From Phycisphaerae bacterium (GTDB lineage Bacteria > Planctomycetota > Phycisphaerae > Phycisphaerales > SM1A02), in the NCBI GenBank assembly GCA_016795035.1, contig JAEUIT010000054.1, positions 62,001 through 126,000 of the forward strand: 64,000 bases of DNA, in the 5' to 3' direction. The notes under the pieces were generated by a model. The model worked only from the letters and a program-made list of their open reading frames with translations, was not told the DNA's origin and did not search any database. Position numbers and translations under genes: made by a program. Below, piece after piece: positions 28,897 through 38,306 of this stretch. The stretch's first letter is position 1. Every line of letters starts with the position of its first letter.

Positions 28897-29085
28897 GCAA
28901 CCGGCATCGGCGACGGAGGGCGGCGAGTTCAGGGCCGCGCCGGGAATCCGCGCGGCGGGCCGCTAACGCCGCCGCGCGATATCGGTCGCAGCCCGCCGAT
29001 CGCGGAGATTCGCTTCAGCCGACGCAGGGGCAAGTCGAAGTACGCAGGCACCTCGTCGCTTGCGCGAGCGTGAACGGAGTCCGTC

Positions 29086-29487
29086 GTGGCGAGAAGGAAC
29101 GCAACAACCCTGATCGTGGTGGAGGACGAGCCGGCGATCCGCACGATCGTCGCGGAGAAGCTGCGTCAAGCCGGCTTCGACGTCGAGTCCTTCGCGGACG
29201 GCGAGGCGGGCCTTCGCGCGGTGCGCGAGCTCGCGCCCTGCGCGGTCGTCACCGACTACGAGATGCCGCTCCTCGACGGACTCAGCCTCGCCCGCGCGAT
29301 GCGGGCCGACGCCGCGACCGCGCACATCCCCGTCATCCTGCTCACGGCCCGCGGCCATCGACTCAGCCACAACGACATCAAGGACACGTCGATTCGGACG
29401 GTCGTGATGAAGCCCTTCAGCATGCGCGAACTCGTCGGCACCGTGACGGAGCTCGTCGGCTCCGAAACCGATGCCGAGGCCGCGTAG
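29086..29487 (+). CDS. Single-domain response regulator
   Basis: A 133-residue receiver domain with no output domain. Acidic residues are in VVEDEP (13-16), the phospho-acceptor is Asp57 in VVTDYEMP, the conserved Thr is in LLTARG, and Lys109 is in MKPF. A GGAG site at 29074 precedes the GTG start. Being CheY-like, it probably works through protein contacts. It is divergent from the secretion locus, 15 bp before the HD-GYP gene, and the membrane histidine kinase at 24059 is a candidate phosphodonor. Confidence 0.88.
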   Translation: MARRNATTLIVVEDEPAIRTIVAEKLRQAGFDVESFADGEAGLRAVRELAPCAVVTDYEMPLLDGLSLARAMRADAATAHIPVILLTARGHRLSHNDIKDTSIRTVVMKPFSMRELVGTVTELVGSETDAEAA

Positions 29488-29502
29488 CCACTCCGTCGCA
29501 CC

Positions 29503-30984
29503 ATGACCAGTCGCGAAGCCGCCAAGGATCTCGTTGCCCGACGCACGATCAAGGAGTTGGATCGTCGCTGTGCGGCGCTCGGCCTCGTGACGCGGCCGAT
29601 CACGCGCGTGGAACGGGGACGCACGGTCGAGGTTCGCGAGCGGGGCAACGGCCTCTACGAGCTCGTGTTCGGTCCGCCGGATGCGCCGGAGGGCCTCGCC
29701 GCATGGATCACCGAGGGGCGGAGCGACGCGATGCCCGACGCGCTCCACGTTGCCGACGCAAAGAGCGAAGCCGCGCGGCTCGCCGCGCTCCTCGAGTGCG
29801 CCATCGCCGACCTCGCGGCCATCGCCGATCGCGACGCGACGATCTCCGACTTCTGCGACAAGCTCTCGCAGTCGTACGAGGAGATGCACTGCCTCTTTCG
29901 CTCGATGCGCCAGCTCGCGTGCCCGGACAGCCCGCGCAACCTCATCGACGCGGTGTGCGCCGACTTCCAGAAGACGCTCCCCTTCCGCTGGATCGCCCTG
30001 GCGTTCCACGACGGCCCGCGCATCTCGCCGTCGCTCCGGTCCGAACTCATCGTTGCAGGCGACCTGAACGCCGATCCCGAGGCCTTCCGCGCGCTGGCGC
30101 GGGAGAAGCTCGGCCGACTCTCCGGCGACTCGTGGACGCGCACGCTCACGGCCGACACCCATCCGCTCGCGCAGCTCGTCGGCACCGACGTCCTCGTCGA
30201 GCCGGTCACGCACGACGACATGCTCATCGGCGTGCTGGTCGCCGGCGGCAAGCTCGGCCGCGATCCCGACATCTCGAGCGAGGAAGTGCAGTTCCTCGAC
30301 GCCGCCGCAGACTTCCTCGGCACCTTCCACGAGAACATCTCGCGGCTCGACGAGCAGCGGGCGATGACGATGTCGACCCTCGAGGCGCTCGTCGCCGCGA
30401 TCGACGCGAAGGACCGGTACACGTGCGGCCACTCCGAGCGCGTCGCCCTCCTGTCGATGATGCTCGCGACCGACATGGGACTCGATCGCGCGACCGCGAC
30501 GCGCGTCCGCCTGTCCGGCCTCGTGCATGACGTCGGCAAGATCGGCGTGCCCGAGGCGATCCTCACGAAGCCGGGCCGACCGACGGACGAGGAGTTCGCC
30601 GCGATTCGTCGGCACCCGGAGATCGGGTATCGCATCCTCGAGAACATCACCGGCTTCGGCGATCTTCTCCCCGGCGTCCTCCATCACCACGAGCGCTGGG
30701 ACGGCAAGGGCTACCCGCACAAGCTGGCGGGCGAGGACATTCCGCTCTTCGGGCGCATCATCGGCGTGGCCGACGCGTTCGACGCGATGTCGTCGACGCG
30801 CTCGTACCGCTCCGCGTTGCCCCGCGAGCGCGTGCTCGACGAGGTCCGCGGCGGCGCCGGCAAGCAGTTCGATCCGGACATCGCGAGGGCGATGCTCGCG
30901 CTCGACCTCACGGAGTACGACCTGCTCCTCCAGAAGCACGCCGACCGAGACGGCGGCAACGGGGAGATGCGGCTCGCGGCCTGA
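29503..30984 (+). CDS. GAF-like/HD-GYP domain protein, probable c-di-GMP phosphodiesterase
   Basis: A 493-residue protein. The middle region (about 140-290) resembles a GAF sensor. The C-terminal HD-GYP domain has the HD pair in LVHDVGKIG, then RRHPEIGYRILE, HHHERWDGKGYP and DAFDAMSSTRSYR, the full metal and GYP signature. Such enzymes hydrolyse cyclic di-GMP. The gene is adjacent to the response regulator (15-bp gap), so the regulator may act on it in trans in place of the usual fused receiver. It could affect pilus or surface behaviour. Confidence 0.88.
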   Translation: MTSREAAKDLVARRTIKELDRRCAALGLVTRPITRVERGRTVEVRERGNGLYELVFGPPDAPEGLAAWITEGRSDAMPDALHVADAKSEAARLAALLECAIADLAAIADRDATISDFCDKLSQSYEEMHCLFRSMRQLACPDSPRNLIDAVCADFQKTLPFRWIALAFHDGPRISPSLRSELIVAGDLNADPEAFRALAREKLGRLSGDSWTRTLTADTHPLAQLVGTDVLVEPVTHDDMLIGVLVAGGKLGRDPDISSEEVQFLDAAADFLGTFHENISRLDEQRAMTMSTLEALVAAIDAKDRYTCGHSERVALLSMMLATDMGLDRATATRVRLSGLVHDVGKIGVPEAILTKPGRPTDEEFAAIRRHPEIGYRILENITGFGDLLPGVLHHHERWDGKGYPHKLAGEDIPLFGRIIGVADAFDAMSSTRSYRSALPRERVLDEVRGGAGKQFDPDIARAMLALDLTEYDLLLQKHADRDGGNGEMRLAA

Positions 30985-30986
30985 CA

Positions 30987-31700
30987 CTACGTCCGCTCGC
31001 GTCGCCCTTCGTACCAGATGTCGAGACCCTCGCGCCGCTGCCATGCCTTCGGTCCGCGCAGGACAAGCAACGTGGAGCGCCAGAGAAGGAAGATCGCGCG
31101 GTAGGTGCGCCACTTGCGTCCGCTCGTGATGACGGGCGGGTCGACGAGCGTGAATCGGCCCCGCGCCATGAGCGCCTTGCTGAGCCACGCCTCCTCGCTC
31201 GCGTAGAAGCGCTCGTCGAAGCCGCCGATCTCCTCGAACGCCTCACGCGTGGCCCAGATGTAGCAGCCGGCCGCATAGCCGAGCCGCTTCCAGATGACGA
31301 GAAAGACCGCGAGGTAGGGAAGCACGAGAAGCGGCGGCCGCTCGTCCATCGCGATGCGCGCCCCGCCGCCGACGGCGCCGGCGTCGAGCGCGGCGAGCGT
31401 GGCGCGGATCGTCTCCGACGGAACGAGCGTGTCGGCATCGACGAAGAGAAACGCGCTCCCGCGGGCGATCCGCGCGCCGGCGTTCCGCACCGCGGCGATC
31501 TGGCGCTTCTCGACGCGCTCGACGCGGGCGCCGAACGATCGTGCGATCTCCGGCGTGCGGTCGGTCGAGGCGTCGTCGACGACGATGAGCTCCGCGGGCC
31601 GGCCGATGTCCTCGATCGCGTCGCGCAGCGTCTTCAACGTTGCAGGCAGCGCCGCTTCCTCGTTCCACGCCGGGACGATGATCGAGTAGTCGTGCGTCAT
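30987..31700 (-). CDS. Family 2 glycosyltransferase
   Basis: A 237-residue GT-A fold enzyme. IIVPAWNEEAALPATL opens it, VVDDASTDRTPEIA and the DxD motif FLFVDADTLVP give nucleotide-sugar and metal binding, and GGFDERFYASEEAWLS supplies the acceptor-side acidic motif. A hydrophobic stretch (LLVLPYLAVFLVIWKRLGYAAG) suggests membrane association. The ATG at 31700 overlaps the astD stop (ATGA), so it is transcribed with the ast genes although its product is functionally unrelated. Donor and acceptor are unknown. Confidence 0.87.
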   Translation of the reverse strand: MTHDYSIIVPAWNEEAALPATLKTLRDAIEDIGRPAELIVVDDASTDRTPEIARSFGARVERVEKRQIAAVRNAGARIARGSAFLFVDADTLVPSETIRATLAALDAGAVGGGARIAMDERPPLLVLPYLAVFLVIWKRLGYAAGCYIWATREAFEEIGGFDERFYASEEAWLSKALMARGRFTLVDPPVITSGRKWRTYRAIFLLWRSTLLVLRGPKAWQRREGLDIWYEGRRERT

Positions 31701-33232
31701 CGCGACGCGATCCAGGCGTCGTCGAAGCGCATGCCCGCGGGCAGCGGCGCGGCGTCGCCCGACTCGACCATGTTCGCCACCGGATACGCGCAGTAGTCGA
31801 CGCTGAAGGCGGCGGCGGGACGATGGTTGCCCGACTTGCCGAGGCCGCCGAACGGCAGCTTCGAGCTCGCGCCGGCCGTGCCGGTGTTCCAGTTGATGCA
31901 GCCCGCGCGGCACTCGGCAAAGAAGCGCTCGAACTCGCCGGCGTCCTTCGTGAAGATCGCCGCGGCCAGGCCGAACTCGGTCGCGTTCGCGCCGTCGATC
32001 GCGGCATCGAGGTCGCGCACGACCGCGACCTGGGCGAGCGGGCCGAAGATCTCGCAGTCGGCTGCAACGTCGAAGCGGTCCACCTCGACGACGCTCGGCG
32101 TGACGAACCAGCCGGGCCGATCCATCCGCGTGGCGGCGACGAGCACGCGACCGCCCTGTGCGGCGAGCCGGCGCTGGCCCTCGAGGAACGCGTTCGCGGC
32201 CGCTTCGCTGACGATCGGCCCCATGAACGCCGGCTCCGCCGAGAAGCCCGGCGCGACGAGCAACGTGCTCGCCATCGAGCAGAAGGCCTGGAGAAACGGC
32301 CGCGCGACGGACTCGTGGACGAGGATGCGGCGCGTGCAGGTGCAACGCTGACCGGTGGTCGCGAACGCGCTTCGCGCGCACTCGATCGCCGCCTGCTTGA
32401 GATCGGCGCTCGGCATGACCACGGCCGGATTGCTGCCGCCGAGTTCGAGCGCGACGATGCGACCCGGACGATCGAGATTCGCCTCGAGGATGCGGCGCCC
32501 GACCGGCCATGATCCGGTGAAGAGGATGCCGTCGAGGCCGTCATGCGCGACGAGCGCGCGGGCCGTCGCGGCGCCGCCCTGCACGACGTTGAAGACGCCC
32601 GCCGGAAGCCCCGCCTCGGCCACGCACTCGGCGAGGATCTGGGCGACGCCCGGCGTCTTCTCGCTCGGCTTGAAGACGACCGTGTTGCCGAGAAGGAGGG
32701 CTGGCACGAAGTGCCCGTTCGGCAGGTGCGCCGGGAAGTTAAACGGGCCGAGCACCGCCATCACGCCGTGGGGCTTGAAGCGGCAGCGGCCGACGCGCGT
32801 GGCTGCAACGGGGACGTCATAGCCGCGCACGCGCGAGAGCGAGATCTCGTCGAGCGTGATCGCGACCTTCTCGGCGAGGAGCTTCGCCTCGAGGATCGAC
32901 TCCGAGCGGAGCTTGCCCATTTCGAGCGTGATGCGGTCGGCGATGCGATCGACGTGCGTCGTGACCGCGGCGGCGTACGCCTTGAGCGCGGCGGTGCGCT
33001 CGTCGATCGAGAGCCGTGCCCACGCCGGCAACGCGGAGCGCGCCGCGCGGACCGCGGCGTCGACATGGTCGAGAGCCGTGCCCGACGACCACACGACGCG
33101 CGACGGATCAGCCGGATCGCGGACGACGATCTCGTCGGCGGCACCGCTCGGAAGCGCGATGAACCGGCCACCGACGAAGTCGCTCGGCGACGACTGGAGC
33201 GCGCCGCGCGACGTGCCGCCGTGCTGGCTCAC
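31697..33232 (-). CDS. astD: Succinylglutamate-semialdehyde dehydrogenase
   Basis: AstD oxidises N-succinylglutamate semialdehyde to N-succinylglutamate with NAD+, step four of arginine succinyltransferase catabolism. The 511-residue aldehyde dehydrogenase has FNFPAHLPNGHFVPALLLGN, FKPSEKTPG, the catalytic Glu in ALELGGSNPAVV and the catalytic Cys in TTGQRCTCTRR, close to the AstD pattern. The GTG start at 33232 overlaps the astA stop (GTGA). Confidence 0.92.
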   Translation of the reverse strand: MSQHGGTSRGALQSSPSDFVGGRFIALPSGAADEIVVRDPADPSRVVWSSGTALDHVDAAVRAARSALPAWARLSIDERTAALKAYAAAVTTHVDRIADRITLEMGKLRSESILEAKLLAEKVAITLDEISLSRVRGYDVPVAATRVGRCRFKPHGVMAVLGPFNFPAHLPNGHFVPALLLGNTVVFKPSEKTPGVAQILAECVAEAGLPAGVFNVVQGGAATARALVAHDGLDGILFTGSWPVGRRILEANLDRPGRIVALELGGSNPAVVMPSADLKQAAIECARSAFATTGQRCTCTRRILVHESVARPFLQAFCSMASTLLVAPGFSAEPAFMGPIVSEAAANAFLEGQRRLAAQGGRVLVAATRMDRPGWFVTPSVVEVDRFDVAADCEIFGPLAQVAVVRDLDAAIDGANATEFGLAAAIFTKDAGEFERFFAECRAGCINWNTGTAGASSKLPFGGLGKSGNHRPAAAFSVDYCAYPVANMVESGDAAPLPAGMRFDDAWIASR

Positions 33233-34344
33233 GACTTCGCTCCGGCGGGCTTGCGGCCCGAGAGCGTCGCCTTCTTGCTTCGCGTCAGCCGCTTACCGGA
33301 GGGCTTACCGAGCGGCGTGAAGCCGATGCGCGAGCCTTCCTTCGCGCCGAGGGCGTTCAACGTTTCAGCCGGCAGGAGGATCGAGTCGCCGGCGGTCTGA
33401 TACGCCGAACGCGTGGCGCGGAAGTCGTCCTTGCCGATCACGCTGACGTACGCCTCCCCCGCCATCTGCGAGGACGCCCGCGTCGTCGGGCCACCGCAGA
33501 CCTTCGTCAGCGTCGCCTGCACGAGCGGGATCGCGTCGCGCTGCGCCTCGAGATACGGGCCGCCGTCGAACGGATCGACGTGGTCGAGCGCGCGGAAGCC
33601 CTGGCGCTCGAGCATCGCCTTCGCCGGCTCGGTCTCCTCGCCGACCTTGCCGATGAGCGCCCGCGCCTCGGGCGGCAGGATCGACACGTAGAGTTCCTCG
33701 CGCGGGAAGAGCGAGAGCATGAACTCCTTCGAGCGCGCCGAGAAGAGGTCGGCTTCCTTGTACGAGAGGTTGATGAAGCGCCGCCCGAGGTATTCCCAGA
33801 GCGGCGTGTGGCTGTCGGTCGTGACCGTGCCCATCATCTCGGCGAGCACGCGCTCGGAGAACCATTGCCGATGCAGGCCGATGAAGTGGAAGCGGATCTG
33901 CGAGAGGAGCGAGCCGAGCTTTTCTTTATGACCGCGGTACCCCGGCGCGAGGATGAGGCCGCCGACTTCGCTCGGTCCCGACTCGTCGATGCCGAACTGC
34001 AACGTGGTGTGGACTTGCCCGCCCGCGAGATCCTTGCTGAAGAACTGCTTTCGCCCGACCTTCAGATAGACGTGCGGCACGCCCGGCCACGACACGCACG
34101 AGATGAGCGCGCTCGTCCCGATCACGTTCTCCGTTTCCGAGTCTTCGAGGACGAACATGAACTGCCGGTCGCGCTCGGACTTCGACTTCCCCGCGAAGCT
34201 CGCGAGGCTCTTGCGCACCTTGGCCGCGAGAAGGTCGTGATCGGCCGGAAGATTGATGAAGTGCACCATGCGCGCGAGCTTGAGCAGCGTCGGCAGGTCC
34301 TTCATGTGGGCGGGGCGGATGAGGAACATGGGAGAGAAAGCCAA
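33229..34344 (-). CDS. astA: Arginine N-succinyltransferase
   Basis: AstA transfers succinyl from succinyl-CoA to arginine, committing it to the AST pathway. The 371-residue product is of AstA type: FLIRPAHMKDLPTLLKLA, VYLKVGRKQFFSKDLAGG, EVGGLILAPGYRGHKEKLGSLLSQIRF and VLAEMMGT are recognisable GNAT-fold signatures. The Lys-rich C-terminal extension is unusual. A related inverted-repeat element sits just upstream (34371-34461), between it and the aminotransferase gene. Confidence 0.92.
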   Translation of the reverse strand: MAFSPMFLIRPAHMKDLPTLLKLARMVHFINLPADHDLLAAKVRKSLASFAGKSKSERDRQFMFVLEDSETENVIGTSALISCVSWPGVPHVYLKVGRKQFFSKDLAGGQVHTTLQFGIDESGPSEVGGLILAPGYRGHKEKLGSLLSQIRFHFIGLHRQWFSERVLAEMMGTVTTDSHTPLWEYLGRRFINLSYKEADLFSARSKEFMLSLFPREELYVSILPPEARALIGKVGEETEPAKAMLERQGFRALDHVDPFDGGPYLEAQRDAIPLVQATLTKVCGGPTTRASSQMAGEAYVSVIGKDDFRATRSAYQTAGDSILLPAETLNALGAKEGSRIGFTPLGKPSGKRLTRSKKATLSGRKPAGAKS

Positions 34345-34370
34345 GTATCAGGGCGAAGCGCGGGAGAGGA

Positions 34371-34461
34371 GTCAGGAGTCAGGAGTCAGGAGTGAGTGGG
34401 TTGGCGGCCGGCAACGCGCTGCGTGTGCGCCCACTGACTCCTCACTCCTCGATCCTGAATC
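34371..34461. repeat. Imperfect GAGTCAGGA inverted-repeat element
   Basis: The left arm (34371-34400) iterates GTCAGGAGTCAGGAGTC and the right arm (34431-34461) reads CCCACTGACTCCTCACTCCTC, imperfectly complementary. It belongs to the same family as the perfect 34-bp repeat at 14297. A separate 6-bp hairpin GCGGCC-GAA-GGCCGC follows at 34465-34479. It lies in the gap between the aminotransferase stop and astA start, so it may attenuate readthrough or be inert. Confidence 0.7.
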
Positions 34462-34480
34462 CCAGCGGCCGAAGGCCGCG

Positions 34481-35944
34481 TCATTCCGAAAAGCTCTTCT
34501 CGAAGATCTCGAACACCGGGCCGAACTGCTCGGGCTTCATCACGCCGACGGGCGGAAGGAGGCGGAGGTGATAGGGCTCGTGCCCGCAGTAGAAGGCGAT
34601 CACGCCATTCGCGAAGAGGCGATGCAGAAGCTTCATGATGCGGTCCTTGTCGCCGCCGTACGGCGTCAGGCGCATCATGCCGCCGGTGCCGCTCACGATG
34701 CGCGTCATCGGCGAACCGAACGAGTTGCGCACGGGCGGGAACCACTCGGGATGCTTCTTCACGAACGCCTCCGCGTGTTCGCGCCAGGCCTTTTGCAGCT
34801 TCGCGATCTTGCCGTCGGCGCCATAGTAGCCGCCGTCGCGCAGCTTGCGGAGCGCGGCGTTGCCGACGGCGAACGCCGAGGTCGACGCCTGGAACGTGCC
34901 GGAGAGGAGGCCCGGCTTCGGATTCATGTCCTGCGTGTATAGGACCGCGCACGCCTGGCTCATCTTGCCGAGCGTGAGCACGTCGATGAACTCGCCCAAG
35001 CCTAACTGCTCGTAGGCGAACATCGTCGTCGTGCGGCCGAAGGTCTGCACCTCGTCGTCCCACACCGGGATGCCGTTCTCCTTGCAGAGCTGCATCAAGG
35101 GCAGGAAGAACTCGCGCGGTGCAACGTTGAAGCCGCCTTCGCCCTGCGTCAACTCCATCACGAAGCACGAGTGCTGTTTGGGATAGCGATGGATGTACTG
35201 CTTGAGGTGCCAGACCGCCATGTCGATCGAGCGCTGGCCGAGATCGGGGTCGTAGAACGGCATGTAGTCGACATGCACGTTGAGCGGCACGCCGACGCGA
35301 TACGCGGGGCCGTCGCCGATCTGCGCCATCGTCGTCGAGCGGCCCATGAAGCAATCCTGGAAGGCGATGACGCGCGGCGCGGCGTTCGTCTTCTGCTGGC
35401 AGACCTTGAGCGCCTGCTCGTTCGCCATGCAACCCGAGTTCGTGACGAAGCAGTACTTGAGCCGCGAGCTCTTCGACGCCTCGCCCGCGAGCAACTCCGC
35501 GAACTCGATGCTGTCCGGGTTGAACTGCAGGTTGCCCTGCATGCACGTATCGGCGAGCGCCCCGCGGAGCGACGCCTCGATCATGTCGGGATCGGAGTGC
35601 CCGAACATGTGCACGCCGATGCCGTTGATGAGATCCCACTTCACGCTGCCGTCGACGAGTTCGACGAGCGGGCCGTTGCCGAAGCCGCTGCCGACGTAGG
35701 GATAGAGCGCGGGGCGCCCCTTCACCTCGGCCGAGCGGGCGAGCCACGAGTCGAGCGTCTCCTTCCGGTCGGCGCTCGCCGGGCGTGCGCCGGTGATCGA
35801 CGCCTGGCGCTTGCGGACCTCGGCGAGGATGGACGCGATGGCGGCGTCGATGGCGGGATTGCCGGCGAAGGCGTCGGAAAAGGGCCGCGACGACCCGGAC
35901 GTCGAACCCGAGGTGGAGCCAGAAGCGGAAGCGGTGGCAGGCAT
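34481..35944 (-). CDS. Class III PLP aminotransferase, probable succinylornithine/ornithine transaminase
   Basis: A 487-residue class III aminotransferase. The substrate-binding start is YPYVGSGFGNGPLVELVDGS, the PLP-phosphate segment is FVTNSGCMANEQALK, the acidic PLP contact is VWDDEVQTFGR, and the Schiff-base Lys is in LTLGKMSQAC. Next to astA and astD it most likely fills the AstC role, transaminating succinylornithine; another amino acid is possible because it is not a close ArgD/AstC match. ATG at 35944 is chosen for its GAGGA site 7-8 nt upstream. The first 30 residues are a Ser/Thr/Gly linker. Confidence 0.72.
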   Translation of the reverse strand: MPATASASGSTSGSTSGSSRPFSDAFAGNPAIDAAIASILAEVRKRQASITGARPASADRKETLDSWLARSAEVKGRPALYPYVGSGFGNGPLVELVDGSVKWDLINGIGVHMFGHSDPDMIEASLRGALADTCMQGNLQFNPDSIEFAELLAGEASKSSRLKYCFVTNSGCMANEQALKVCQQKTNAAPRVIAFQDCFMGRSTTMAQIGDGPAYRVGVPLNVHVDYMPFYDPDLGQRSIDMAVWHLKQYIHRYPKQHSCFVMELTQGEGGFNVAPREFFLPLMQLCKENGIPVWDDEVQTFGRTTTMFAYEQLGLGEFIDVLTLGKMSQACAVLYTQDMNPKPGLLSGTFQASTSAFAVGNAALRKLRDGGYYGADGKIAKLQKAWREHAEAFVKKHPEWFPPVRNSFGSPMTRIVSGTGGMMRLTPYGGDKDRIMKLLHRLFANGVIAFYCGHEPYHLRLLPPVGVMKPEQFGPVFEIFEKSFSE

Positions 35945-36118
35945 GCGGAGATTCCTCGTCGAAAACGCAGGCGACGCGGCGAGAGCGGCCTCGGTTCGAC
36001 CGATCTCTCGCGCAGAGGACAGATGGTAATTGGATCGGCGCGAGAACGCGGCCGACCGACCACTATCGGCCATTTCGGCCGTGCTGCCCCCGCCCGATTC
36101 GGGAGGGTCGGCGATGGT

Positions 36119-37357
36119 TCACGGCGCGATCGCGCCGAGCGCCAACCGCCGAAGGACCAGCGCCAGCAACTGGCAGCGATCGACGAGGCTCGGAATCTCC
36201 ACCCACTCGTCGGTGCGGTGCAGGTTGCCGCCGCGCACGCCTAACGTGTCGAGGGTCGGCAGGCCGACGGACTGCAGGATGTTCCCGTCGCACACGCCCC
36301 CGGTCGACGTGAAGGGCAACGGACGGCCGAGGTCCTCCGAGACGCGGCGAACGCCATGCGCGAGCCGCTCGACGGCGGAGGTCTTCGGCTTCGCAGGGCG
36401 ATTGAACGCGGTCTCGACCACGAGCCTCGGAAGCGCGTCGCTCGTCGTTGCGACGCCCGCGAAACGTCGAGAGAGATCCGCCTGCGTGTCGCCGTCGCGG
36501 AAGCGCACGTTGCCCCAGCAGGTCGCGCGGTCGGGCACCGCGTTCGTCACGCGGCCGCCGACGAGCGGGCCGACGTTCACGATCGCGCCGCGCTCCACGT
36601 TGCCGAAGCCTTCGACGTCGATGATCGCCTTCGCGAGCGCCCGCACCGCGCTCACGCCGACCGCGTAGTCGCGACCGACGTGCGCGGCGCGGCCGAAGGC
36701 GTCGATGCGGAATTGGCCGGTGCCCATCCGCTCGACGACGAGACCGCCGCCATCCGACGCCGGCTCGAGCGCGAGCCCGACGTCATGGCCGCGGGCCGCC
36801 TCCTCGAGATGCCGCGCGCTGTGGAAGGAGCCGGTTTCCTCGTCCGAGTTGAGCAGGAAGCTCCAGCGCACCGGCACACCGACGGCCGCGAGCGCCTCGA
36901 GCGCGTGCACCGCGATCACGATGCCGCCCTTCATGTCGACGGCGCCGGGTCCGCGGCAGACGGTGTCGCTCTCGCGCACCAGCGTTCGGAACGCGCCGCG
37001 CGGGTCATGCACCGTGTCGAGGTGTCCGGCGAGGAGCACGCGCGGACCGGAGCCGCCTGCAACGTGGAGGCGGGAGGCGATCGCCGTGGGCGGGATGTGG
37101 TCGTCGTCGCCGCGCGGATCGTCGGGGAGCGCGAGCCACGCGGGGCGCGGATCGCCGCGCTCGAGCGTCACCCGGGCGTCGAGCACGACGAGCCGCTCGA
37201 GCACGAGGCCGCGGAGGTCGTCGAGGCCCGCGCGATGCCGGCCGCCGGTCGGGATCGCGACCCAGCGTTCGAGGTCGCCGTAGAGATCGTGCACGCGCGT
37301 CGCGATCGCGTCGCACAGCCGCGCCTCGATGGGGTCGAGCCCCGCCGCGGTCGTCAC
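36119..37357 (-). CDS. M20 family metallohydrolase, CPG2 (glutamate carboxypeptidase)-like
   Basis: A 412-residue di-zinc amidohydrolase. Zinc ligands and catalytic residues appear in order: AGHLDTVHD, GAVDMKGG, DEETGS, ALEPAS and GNLHRTDE. The lid domain (about 190-300) is present. It resembles carboxypeptidase G2, which hydrolyses N-acyl-glutamates. The GTG at 37357 overlaps the dapF stop (GTGA). Because no AstE is seen in the window, it may remove succinate from succinylglutamate; DapE-type activity is the alternative suggested by dapF next door. Confidence 0.8.
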   Translation of the reverse strand: MTTAAGLDPIEARLCDAIATRVHDLYGDLERWVAIPTGGRHRAGLDDLRGLVLERLVVLDARVTLERGDPRPAWLALPDDPRGDDDHIPPTAIASRLHVAGGSGPRVLLAGHLDTVHDPRGAFRTLVRESDTVCRGPGAVDMKGGIVIAVHALEALAAVGVPVRWSFLLNSDEETGSFHSARHLEEAARGHDVGLALEPASDGGGLVVERMGTGQFRIDAFGRAAHVGRDYAVGVSAVRALAKAIIDVEGFGNVERGAIVNVGPLVGGRVTNAVPDRATCWGNVRFRDGDTQADLSRRFAGVATTSDALPRLVVETAFNRPAKPKTSAVERLAHGVRRVSEDLGRPLPFTSTGGVCDGNILQSVGLPTLDTLGVRGGNLHRTDEWVEIPSLVDRCQLLALVLRRLALGAIAP

Positions 37358-38301
37358 GACATCGCCCCGACCGCGGCCGCGCTCGTCGTTGCAAGGAGCG
37401 ACGGATGCAGCGTGCCTTCGAAGACTTCCGTCGCCGGGCCCGTCATGAGGACGCTCGCCGACTCGCGCGGCCACTCGAGCGTGAGGTCGCCGCCGGGGAG
37501 ATGCGCGAGCACCGTGTGCTCTGCCTTGCGCCCGAGGACGCCTGCAACGCAGACCGCGCTCGCGCCGGTGCCGCAGGCGAGCGTGATGCCGCTCCCCCGC
37601 TCCCACGTGCGCATCGTCACTTCGTTCGGCGCGTTCACCTCGACGAAGTGCACGTTGATCCGGCGCGGGAACCACGGGTGCCGCTCGAGGTGCGGTCCGA
37701 CCGTCTCGAGCGGAATCGCCGCCACGTGCCGACACCAAACGACGAGATGCGGATTGCCCATCGAGACGCACGTGATCGCGCGCTCGACGCCGGCCTCGCG
37801 CAGCCAGCGCTCCGACGACTCGCCGAAGAACGTGACGTCGACCGGTGCGAGGACGACGCGATCCTTCGGCCCGAAGCCGGGCACGGCGCACGGGATGAGG
37901 TCACGCTCGAGGATCGGCGCGCCCATGTCGACGGTCGCGGTGGCGACGGTGTCGTCGGCGCCGCGCTCCCAGCGAATCGGAAGGACGCCGCGGCCGGTCT
38001 CGACGCGAATCGGATTCGCCGTCGCAAGCTTCCGGTCGATCGCGAACTTCGCCACGCAGCGCACGCCGTTGCCGCACATCTCGCTCTCGCTGCCGTCGGC
38101 GTTGAACATGCGCATGCGCACGTGCGCGCTCGGATCGGTCGGCGGCGCGACGAGGATGAGGCCGTCGGACCCGATGCCGACATGCCGGTCGCTGACGGCG
38201 CGGGCCACGGCTGCGGGATCGTCGAGCGGCTGCTCGAACGCGTTGACGTAGACGTAGTCGTTGCCGATGCCGTGCATCTTCACGAAGCGAAACGGTCGCA
38301 T
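37354..38301 (-). CDS. dapF: Diaminopimelate epimerase
   Basis: DapF converts LL- to meso-diaminopimelate for lysine and peptidoglycan. The 315-residue product has KMHGIGNDYVYV at the start, the first catalytic Cys in SEMCGNGVRC, CVSMGNPHLVV, and the second Cys in TLACGTGASA. Both cysteines are present. The start at 38301 lies 5 bp after the M48 protease stop. Presence of dapF implies diaminopimelate in the cell wall, or at least in lysine synthesis, in this organism. Confidence 0.93.
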   Translation of the reverse strand: MRPFRFVKMHGIGNDYVYVNAFEQPLDDPAAVARAVSDRHVGIGSDGLILVAPPTDPSAHVRMRMFNADGSESEMCGNGVRCVAKFAIDRKLATANPIRVETGRGVLPIRWERGADDTVATATVDMGAPILERDLIPCAVPGFGPKDRVVLAPVDVTFFGESSERWLREAGVERAITCVSMGNPHLVVWCRHVAAIPLETVGPHLERHPWFPRRINVHFVEVNAPNEVTMRTWERGSGITLACGTGASAVCVAGVLGRKAEHTVLAHLPGGDLTLEWPRESASVLMTGPATEVFEGTLHPSLLATTSAAAVGAMS

Positions 38302-38306
38302 GGGTG

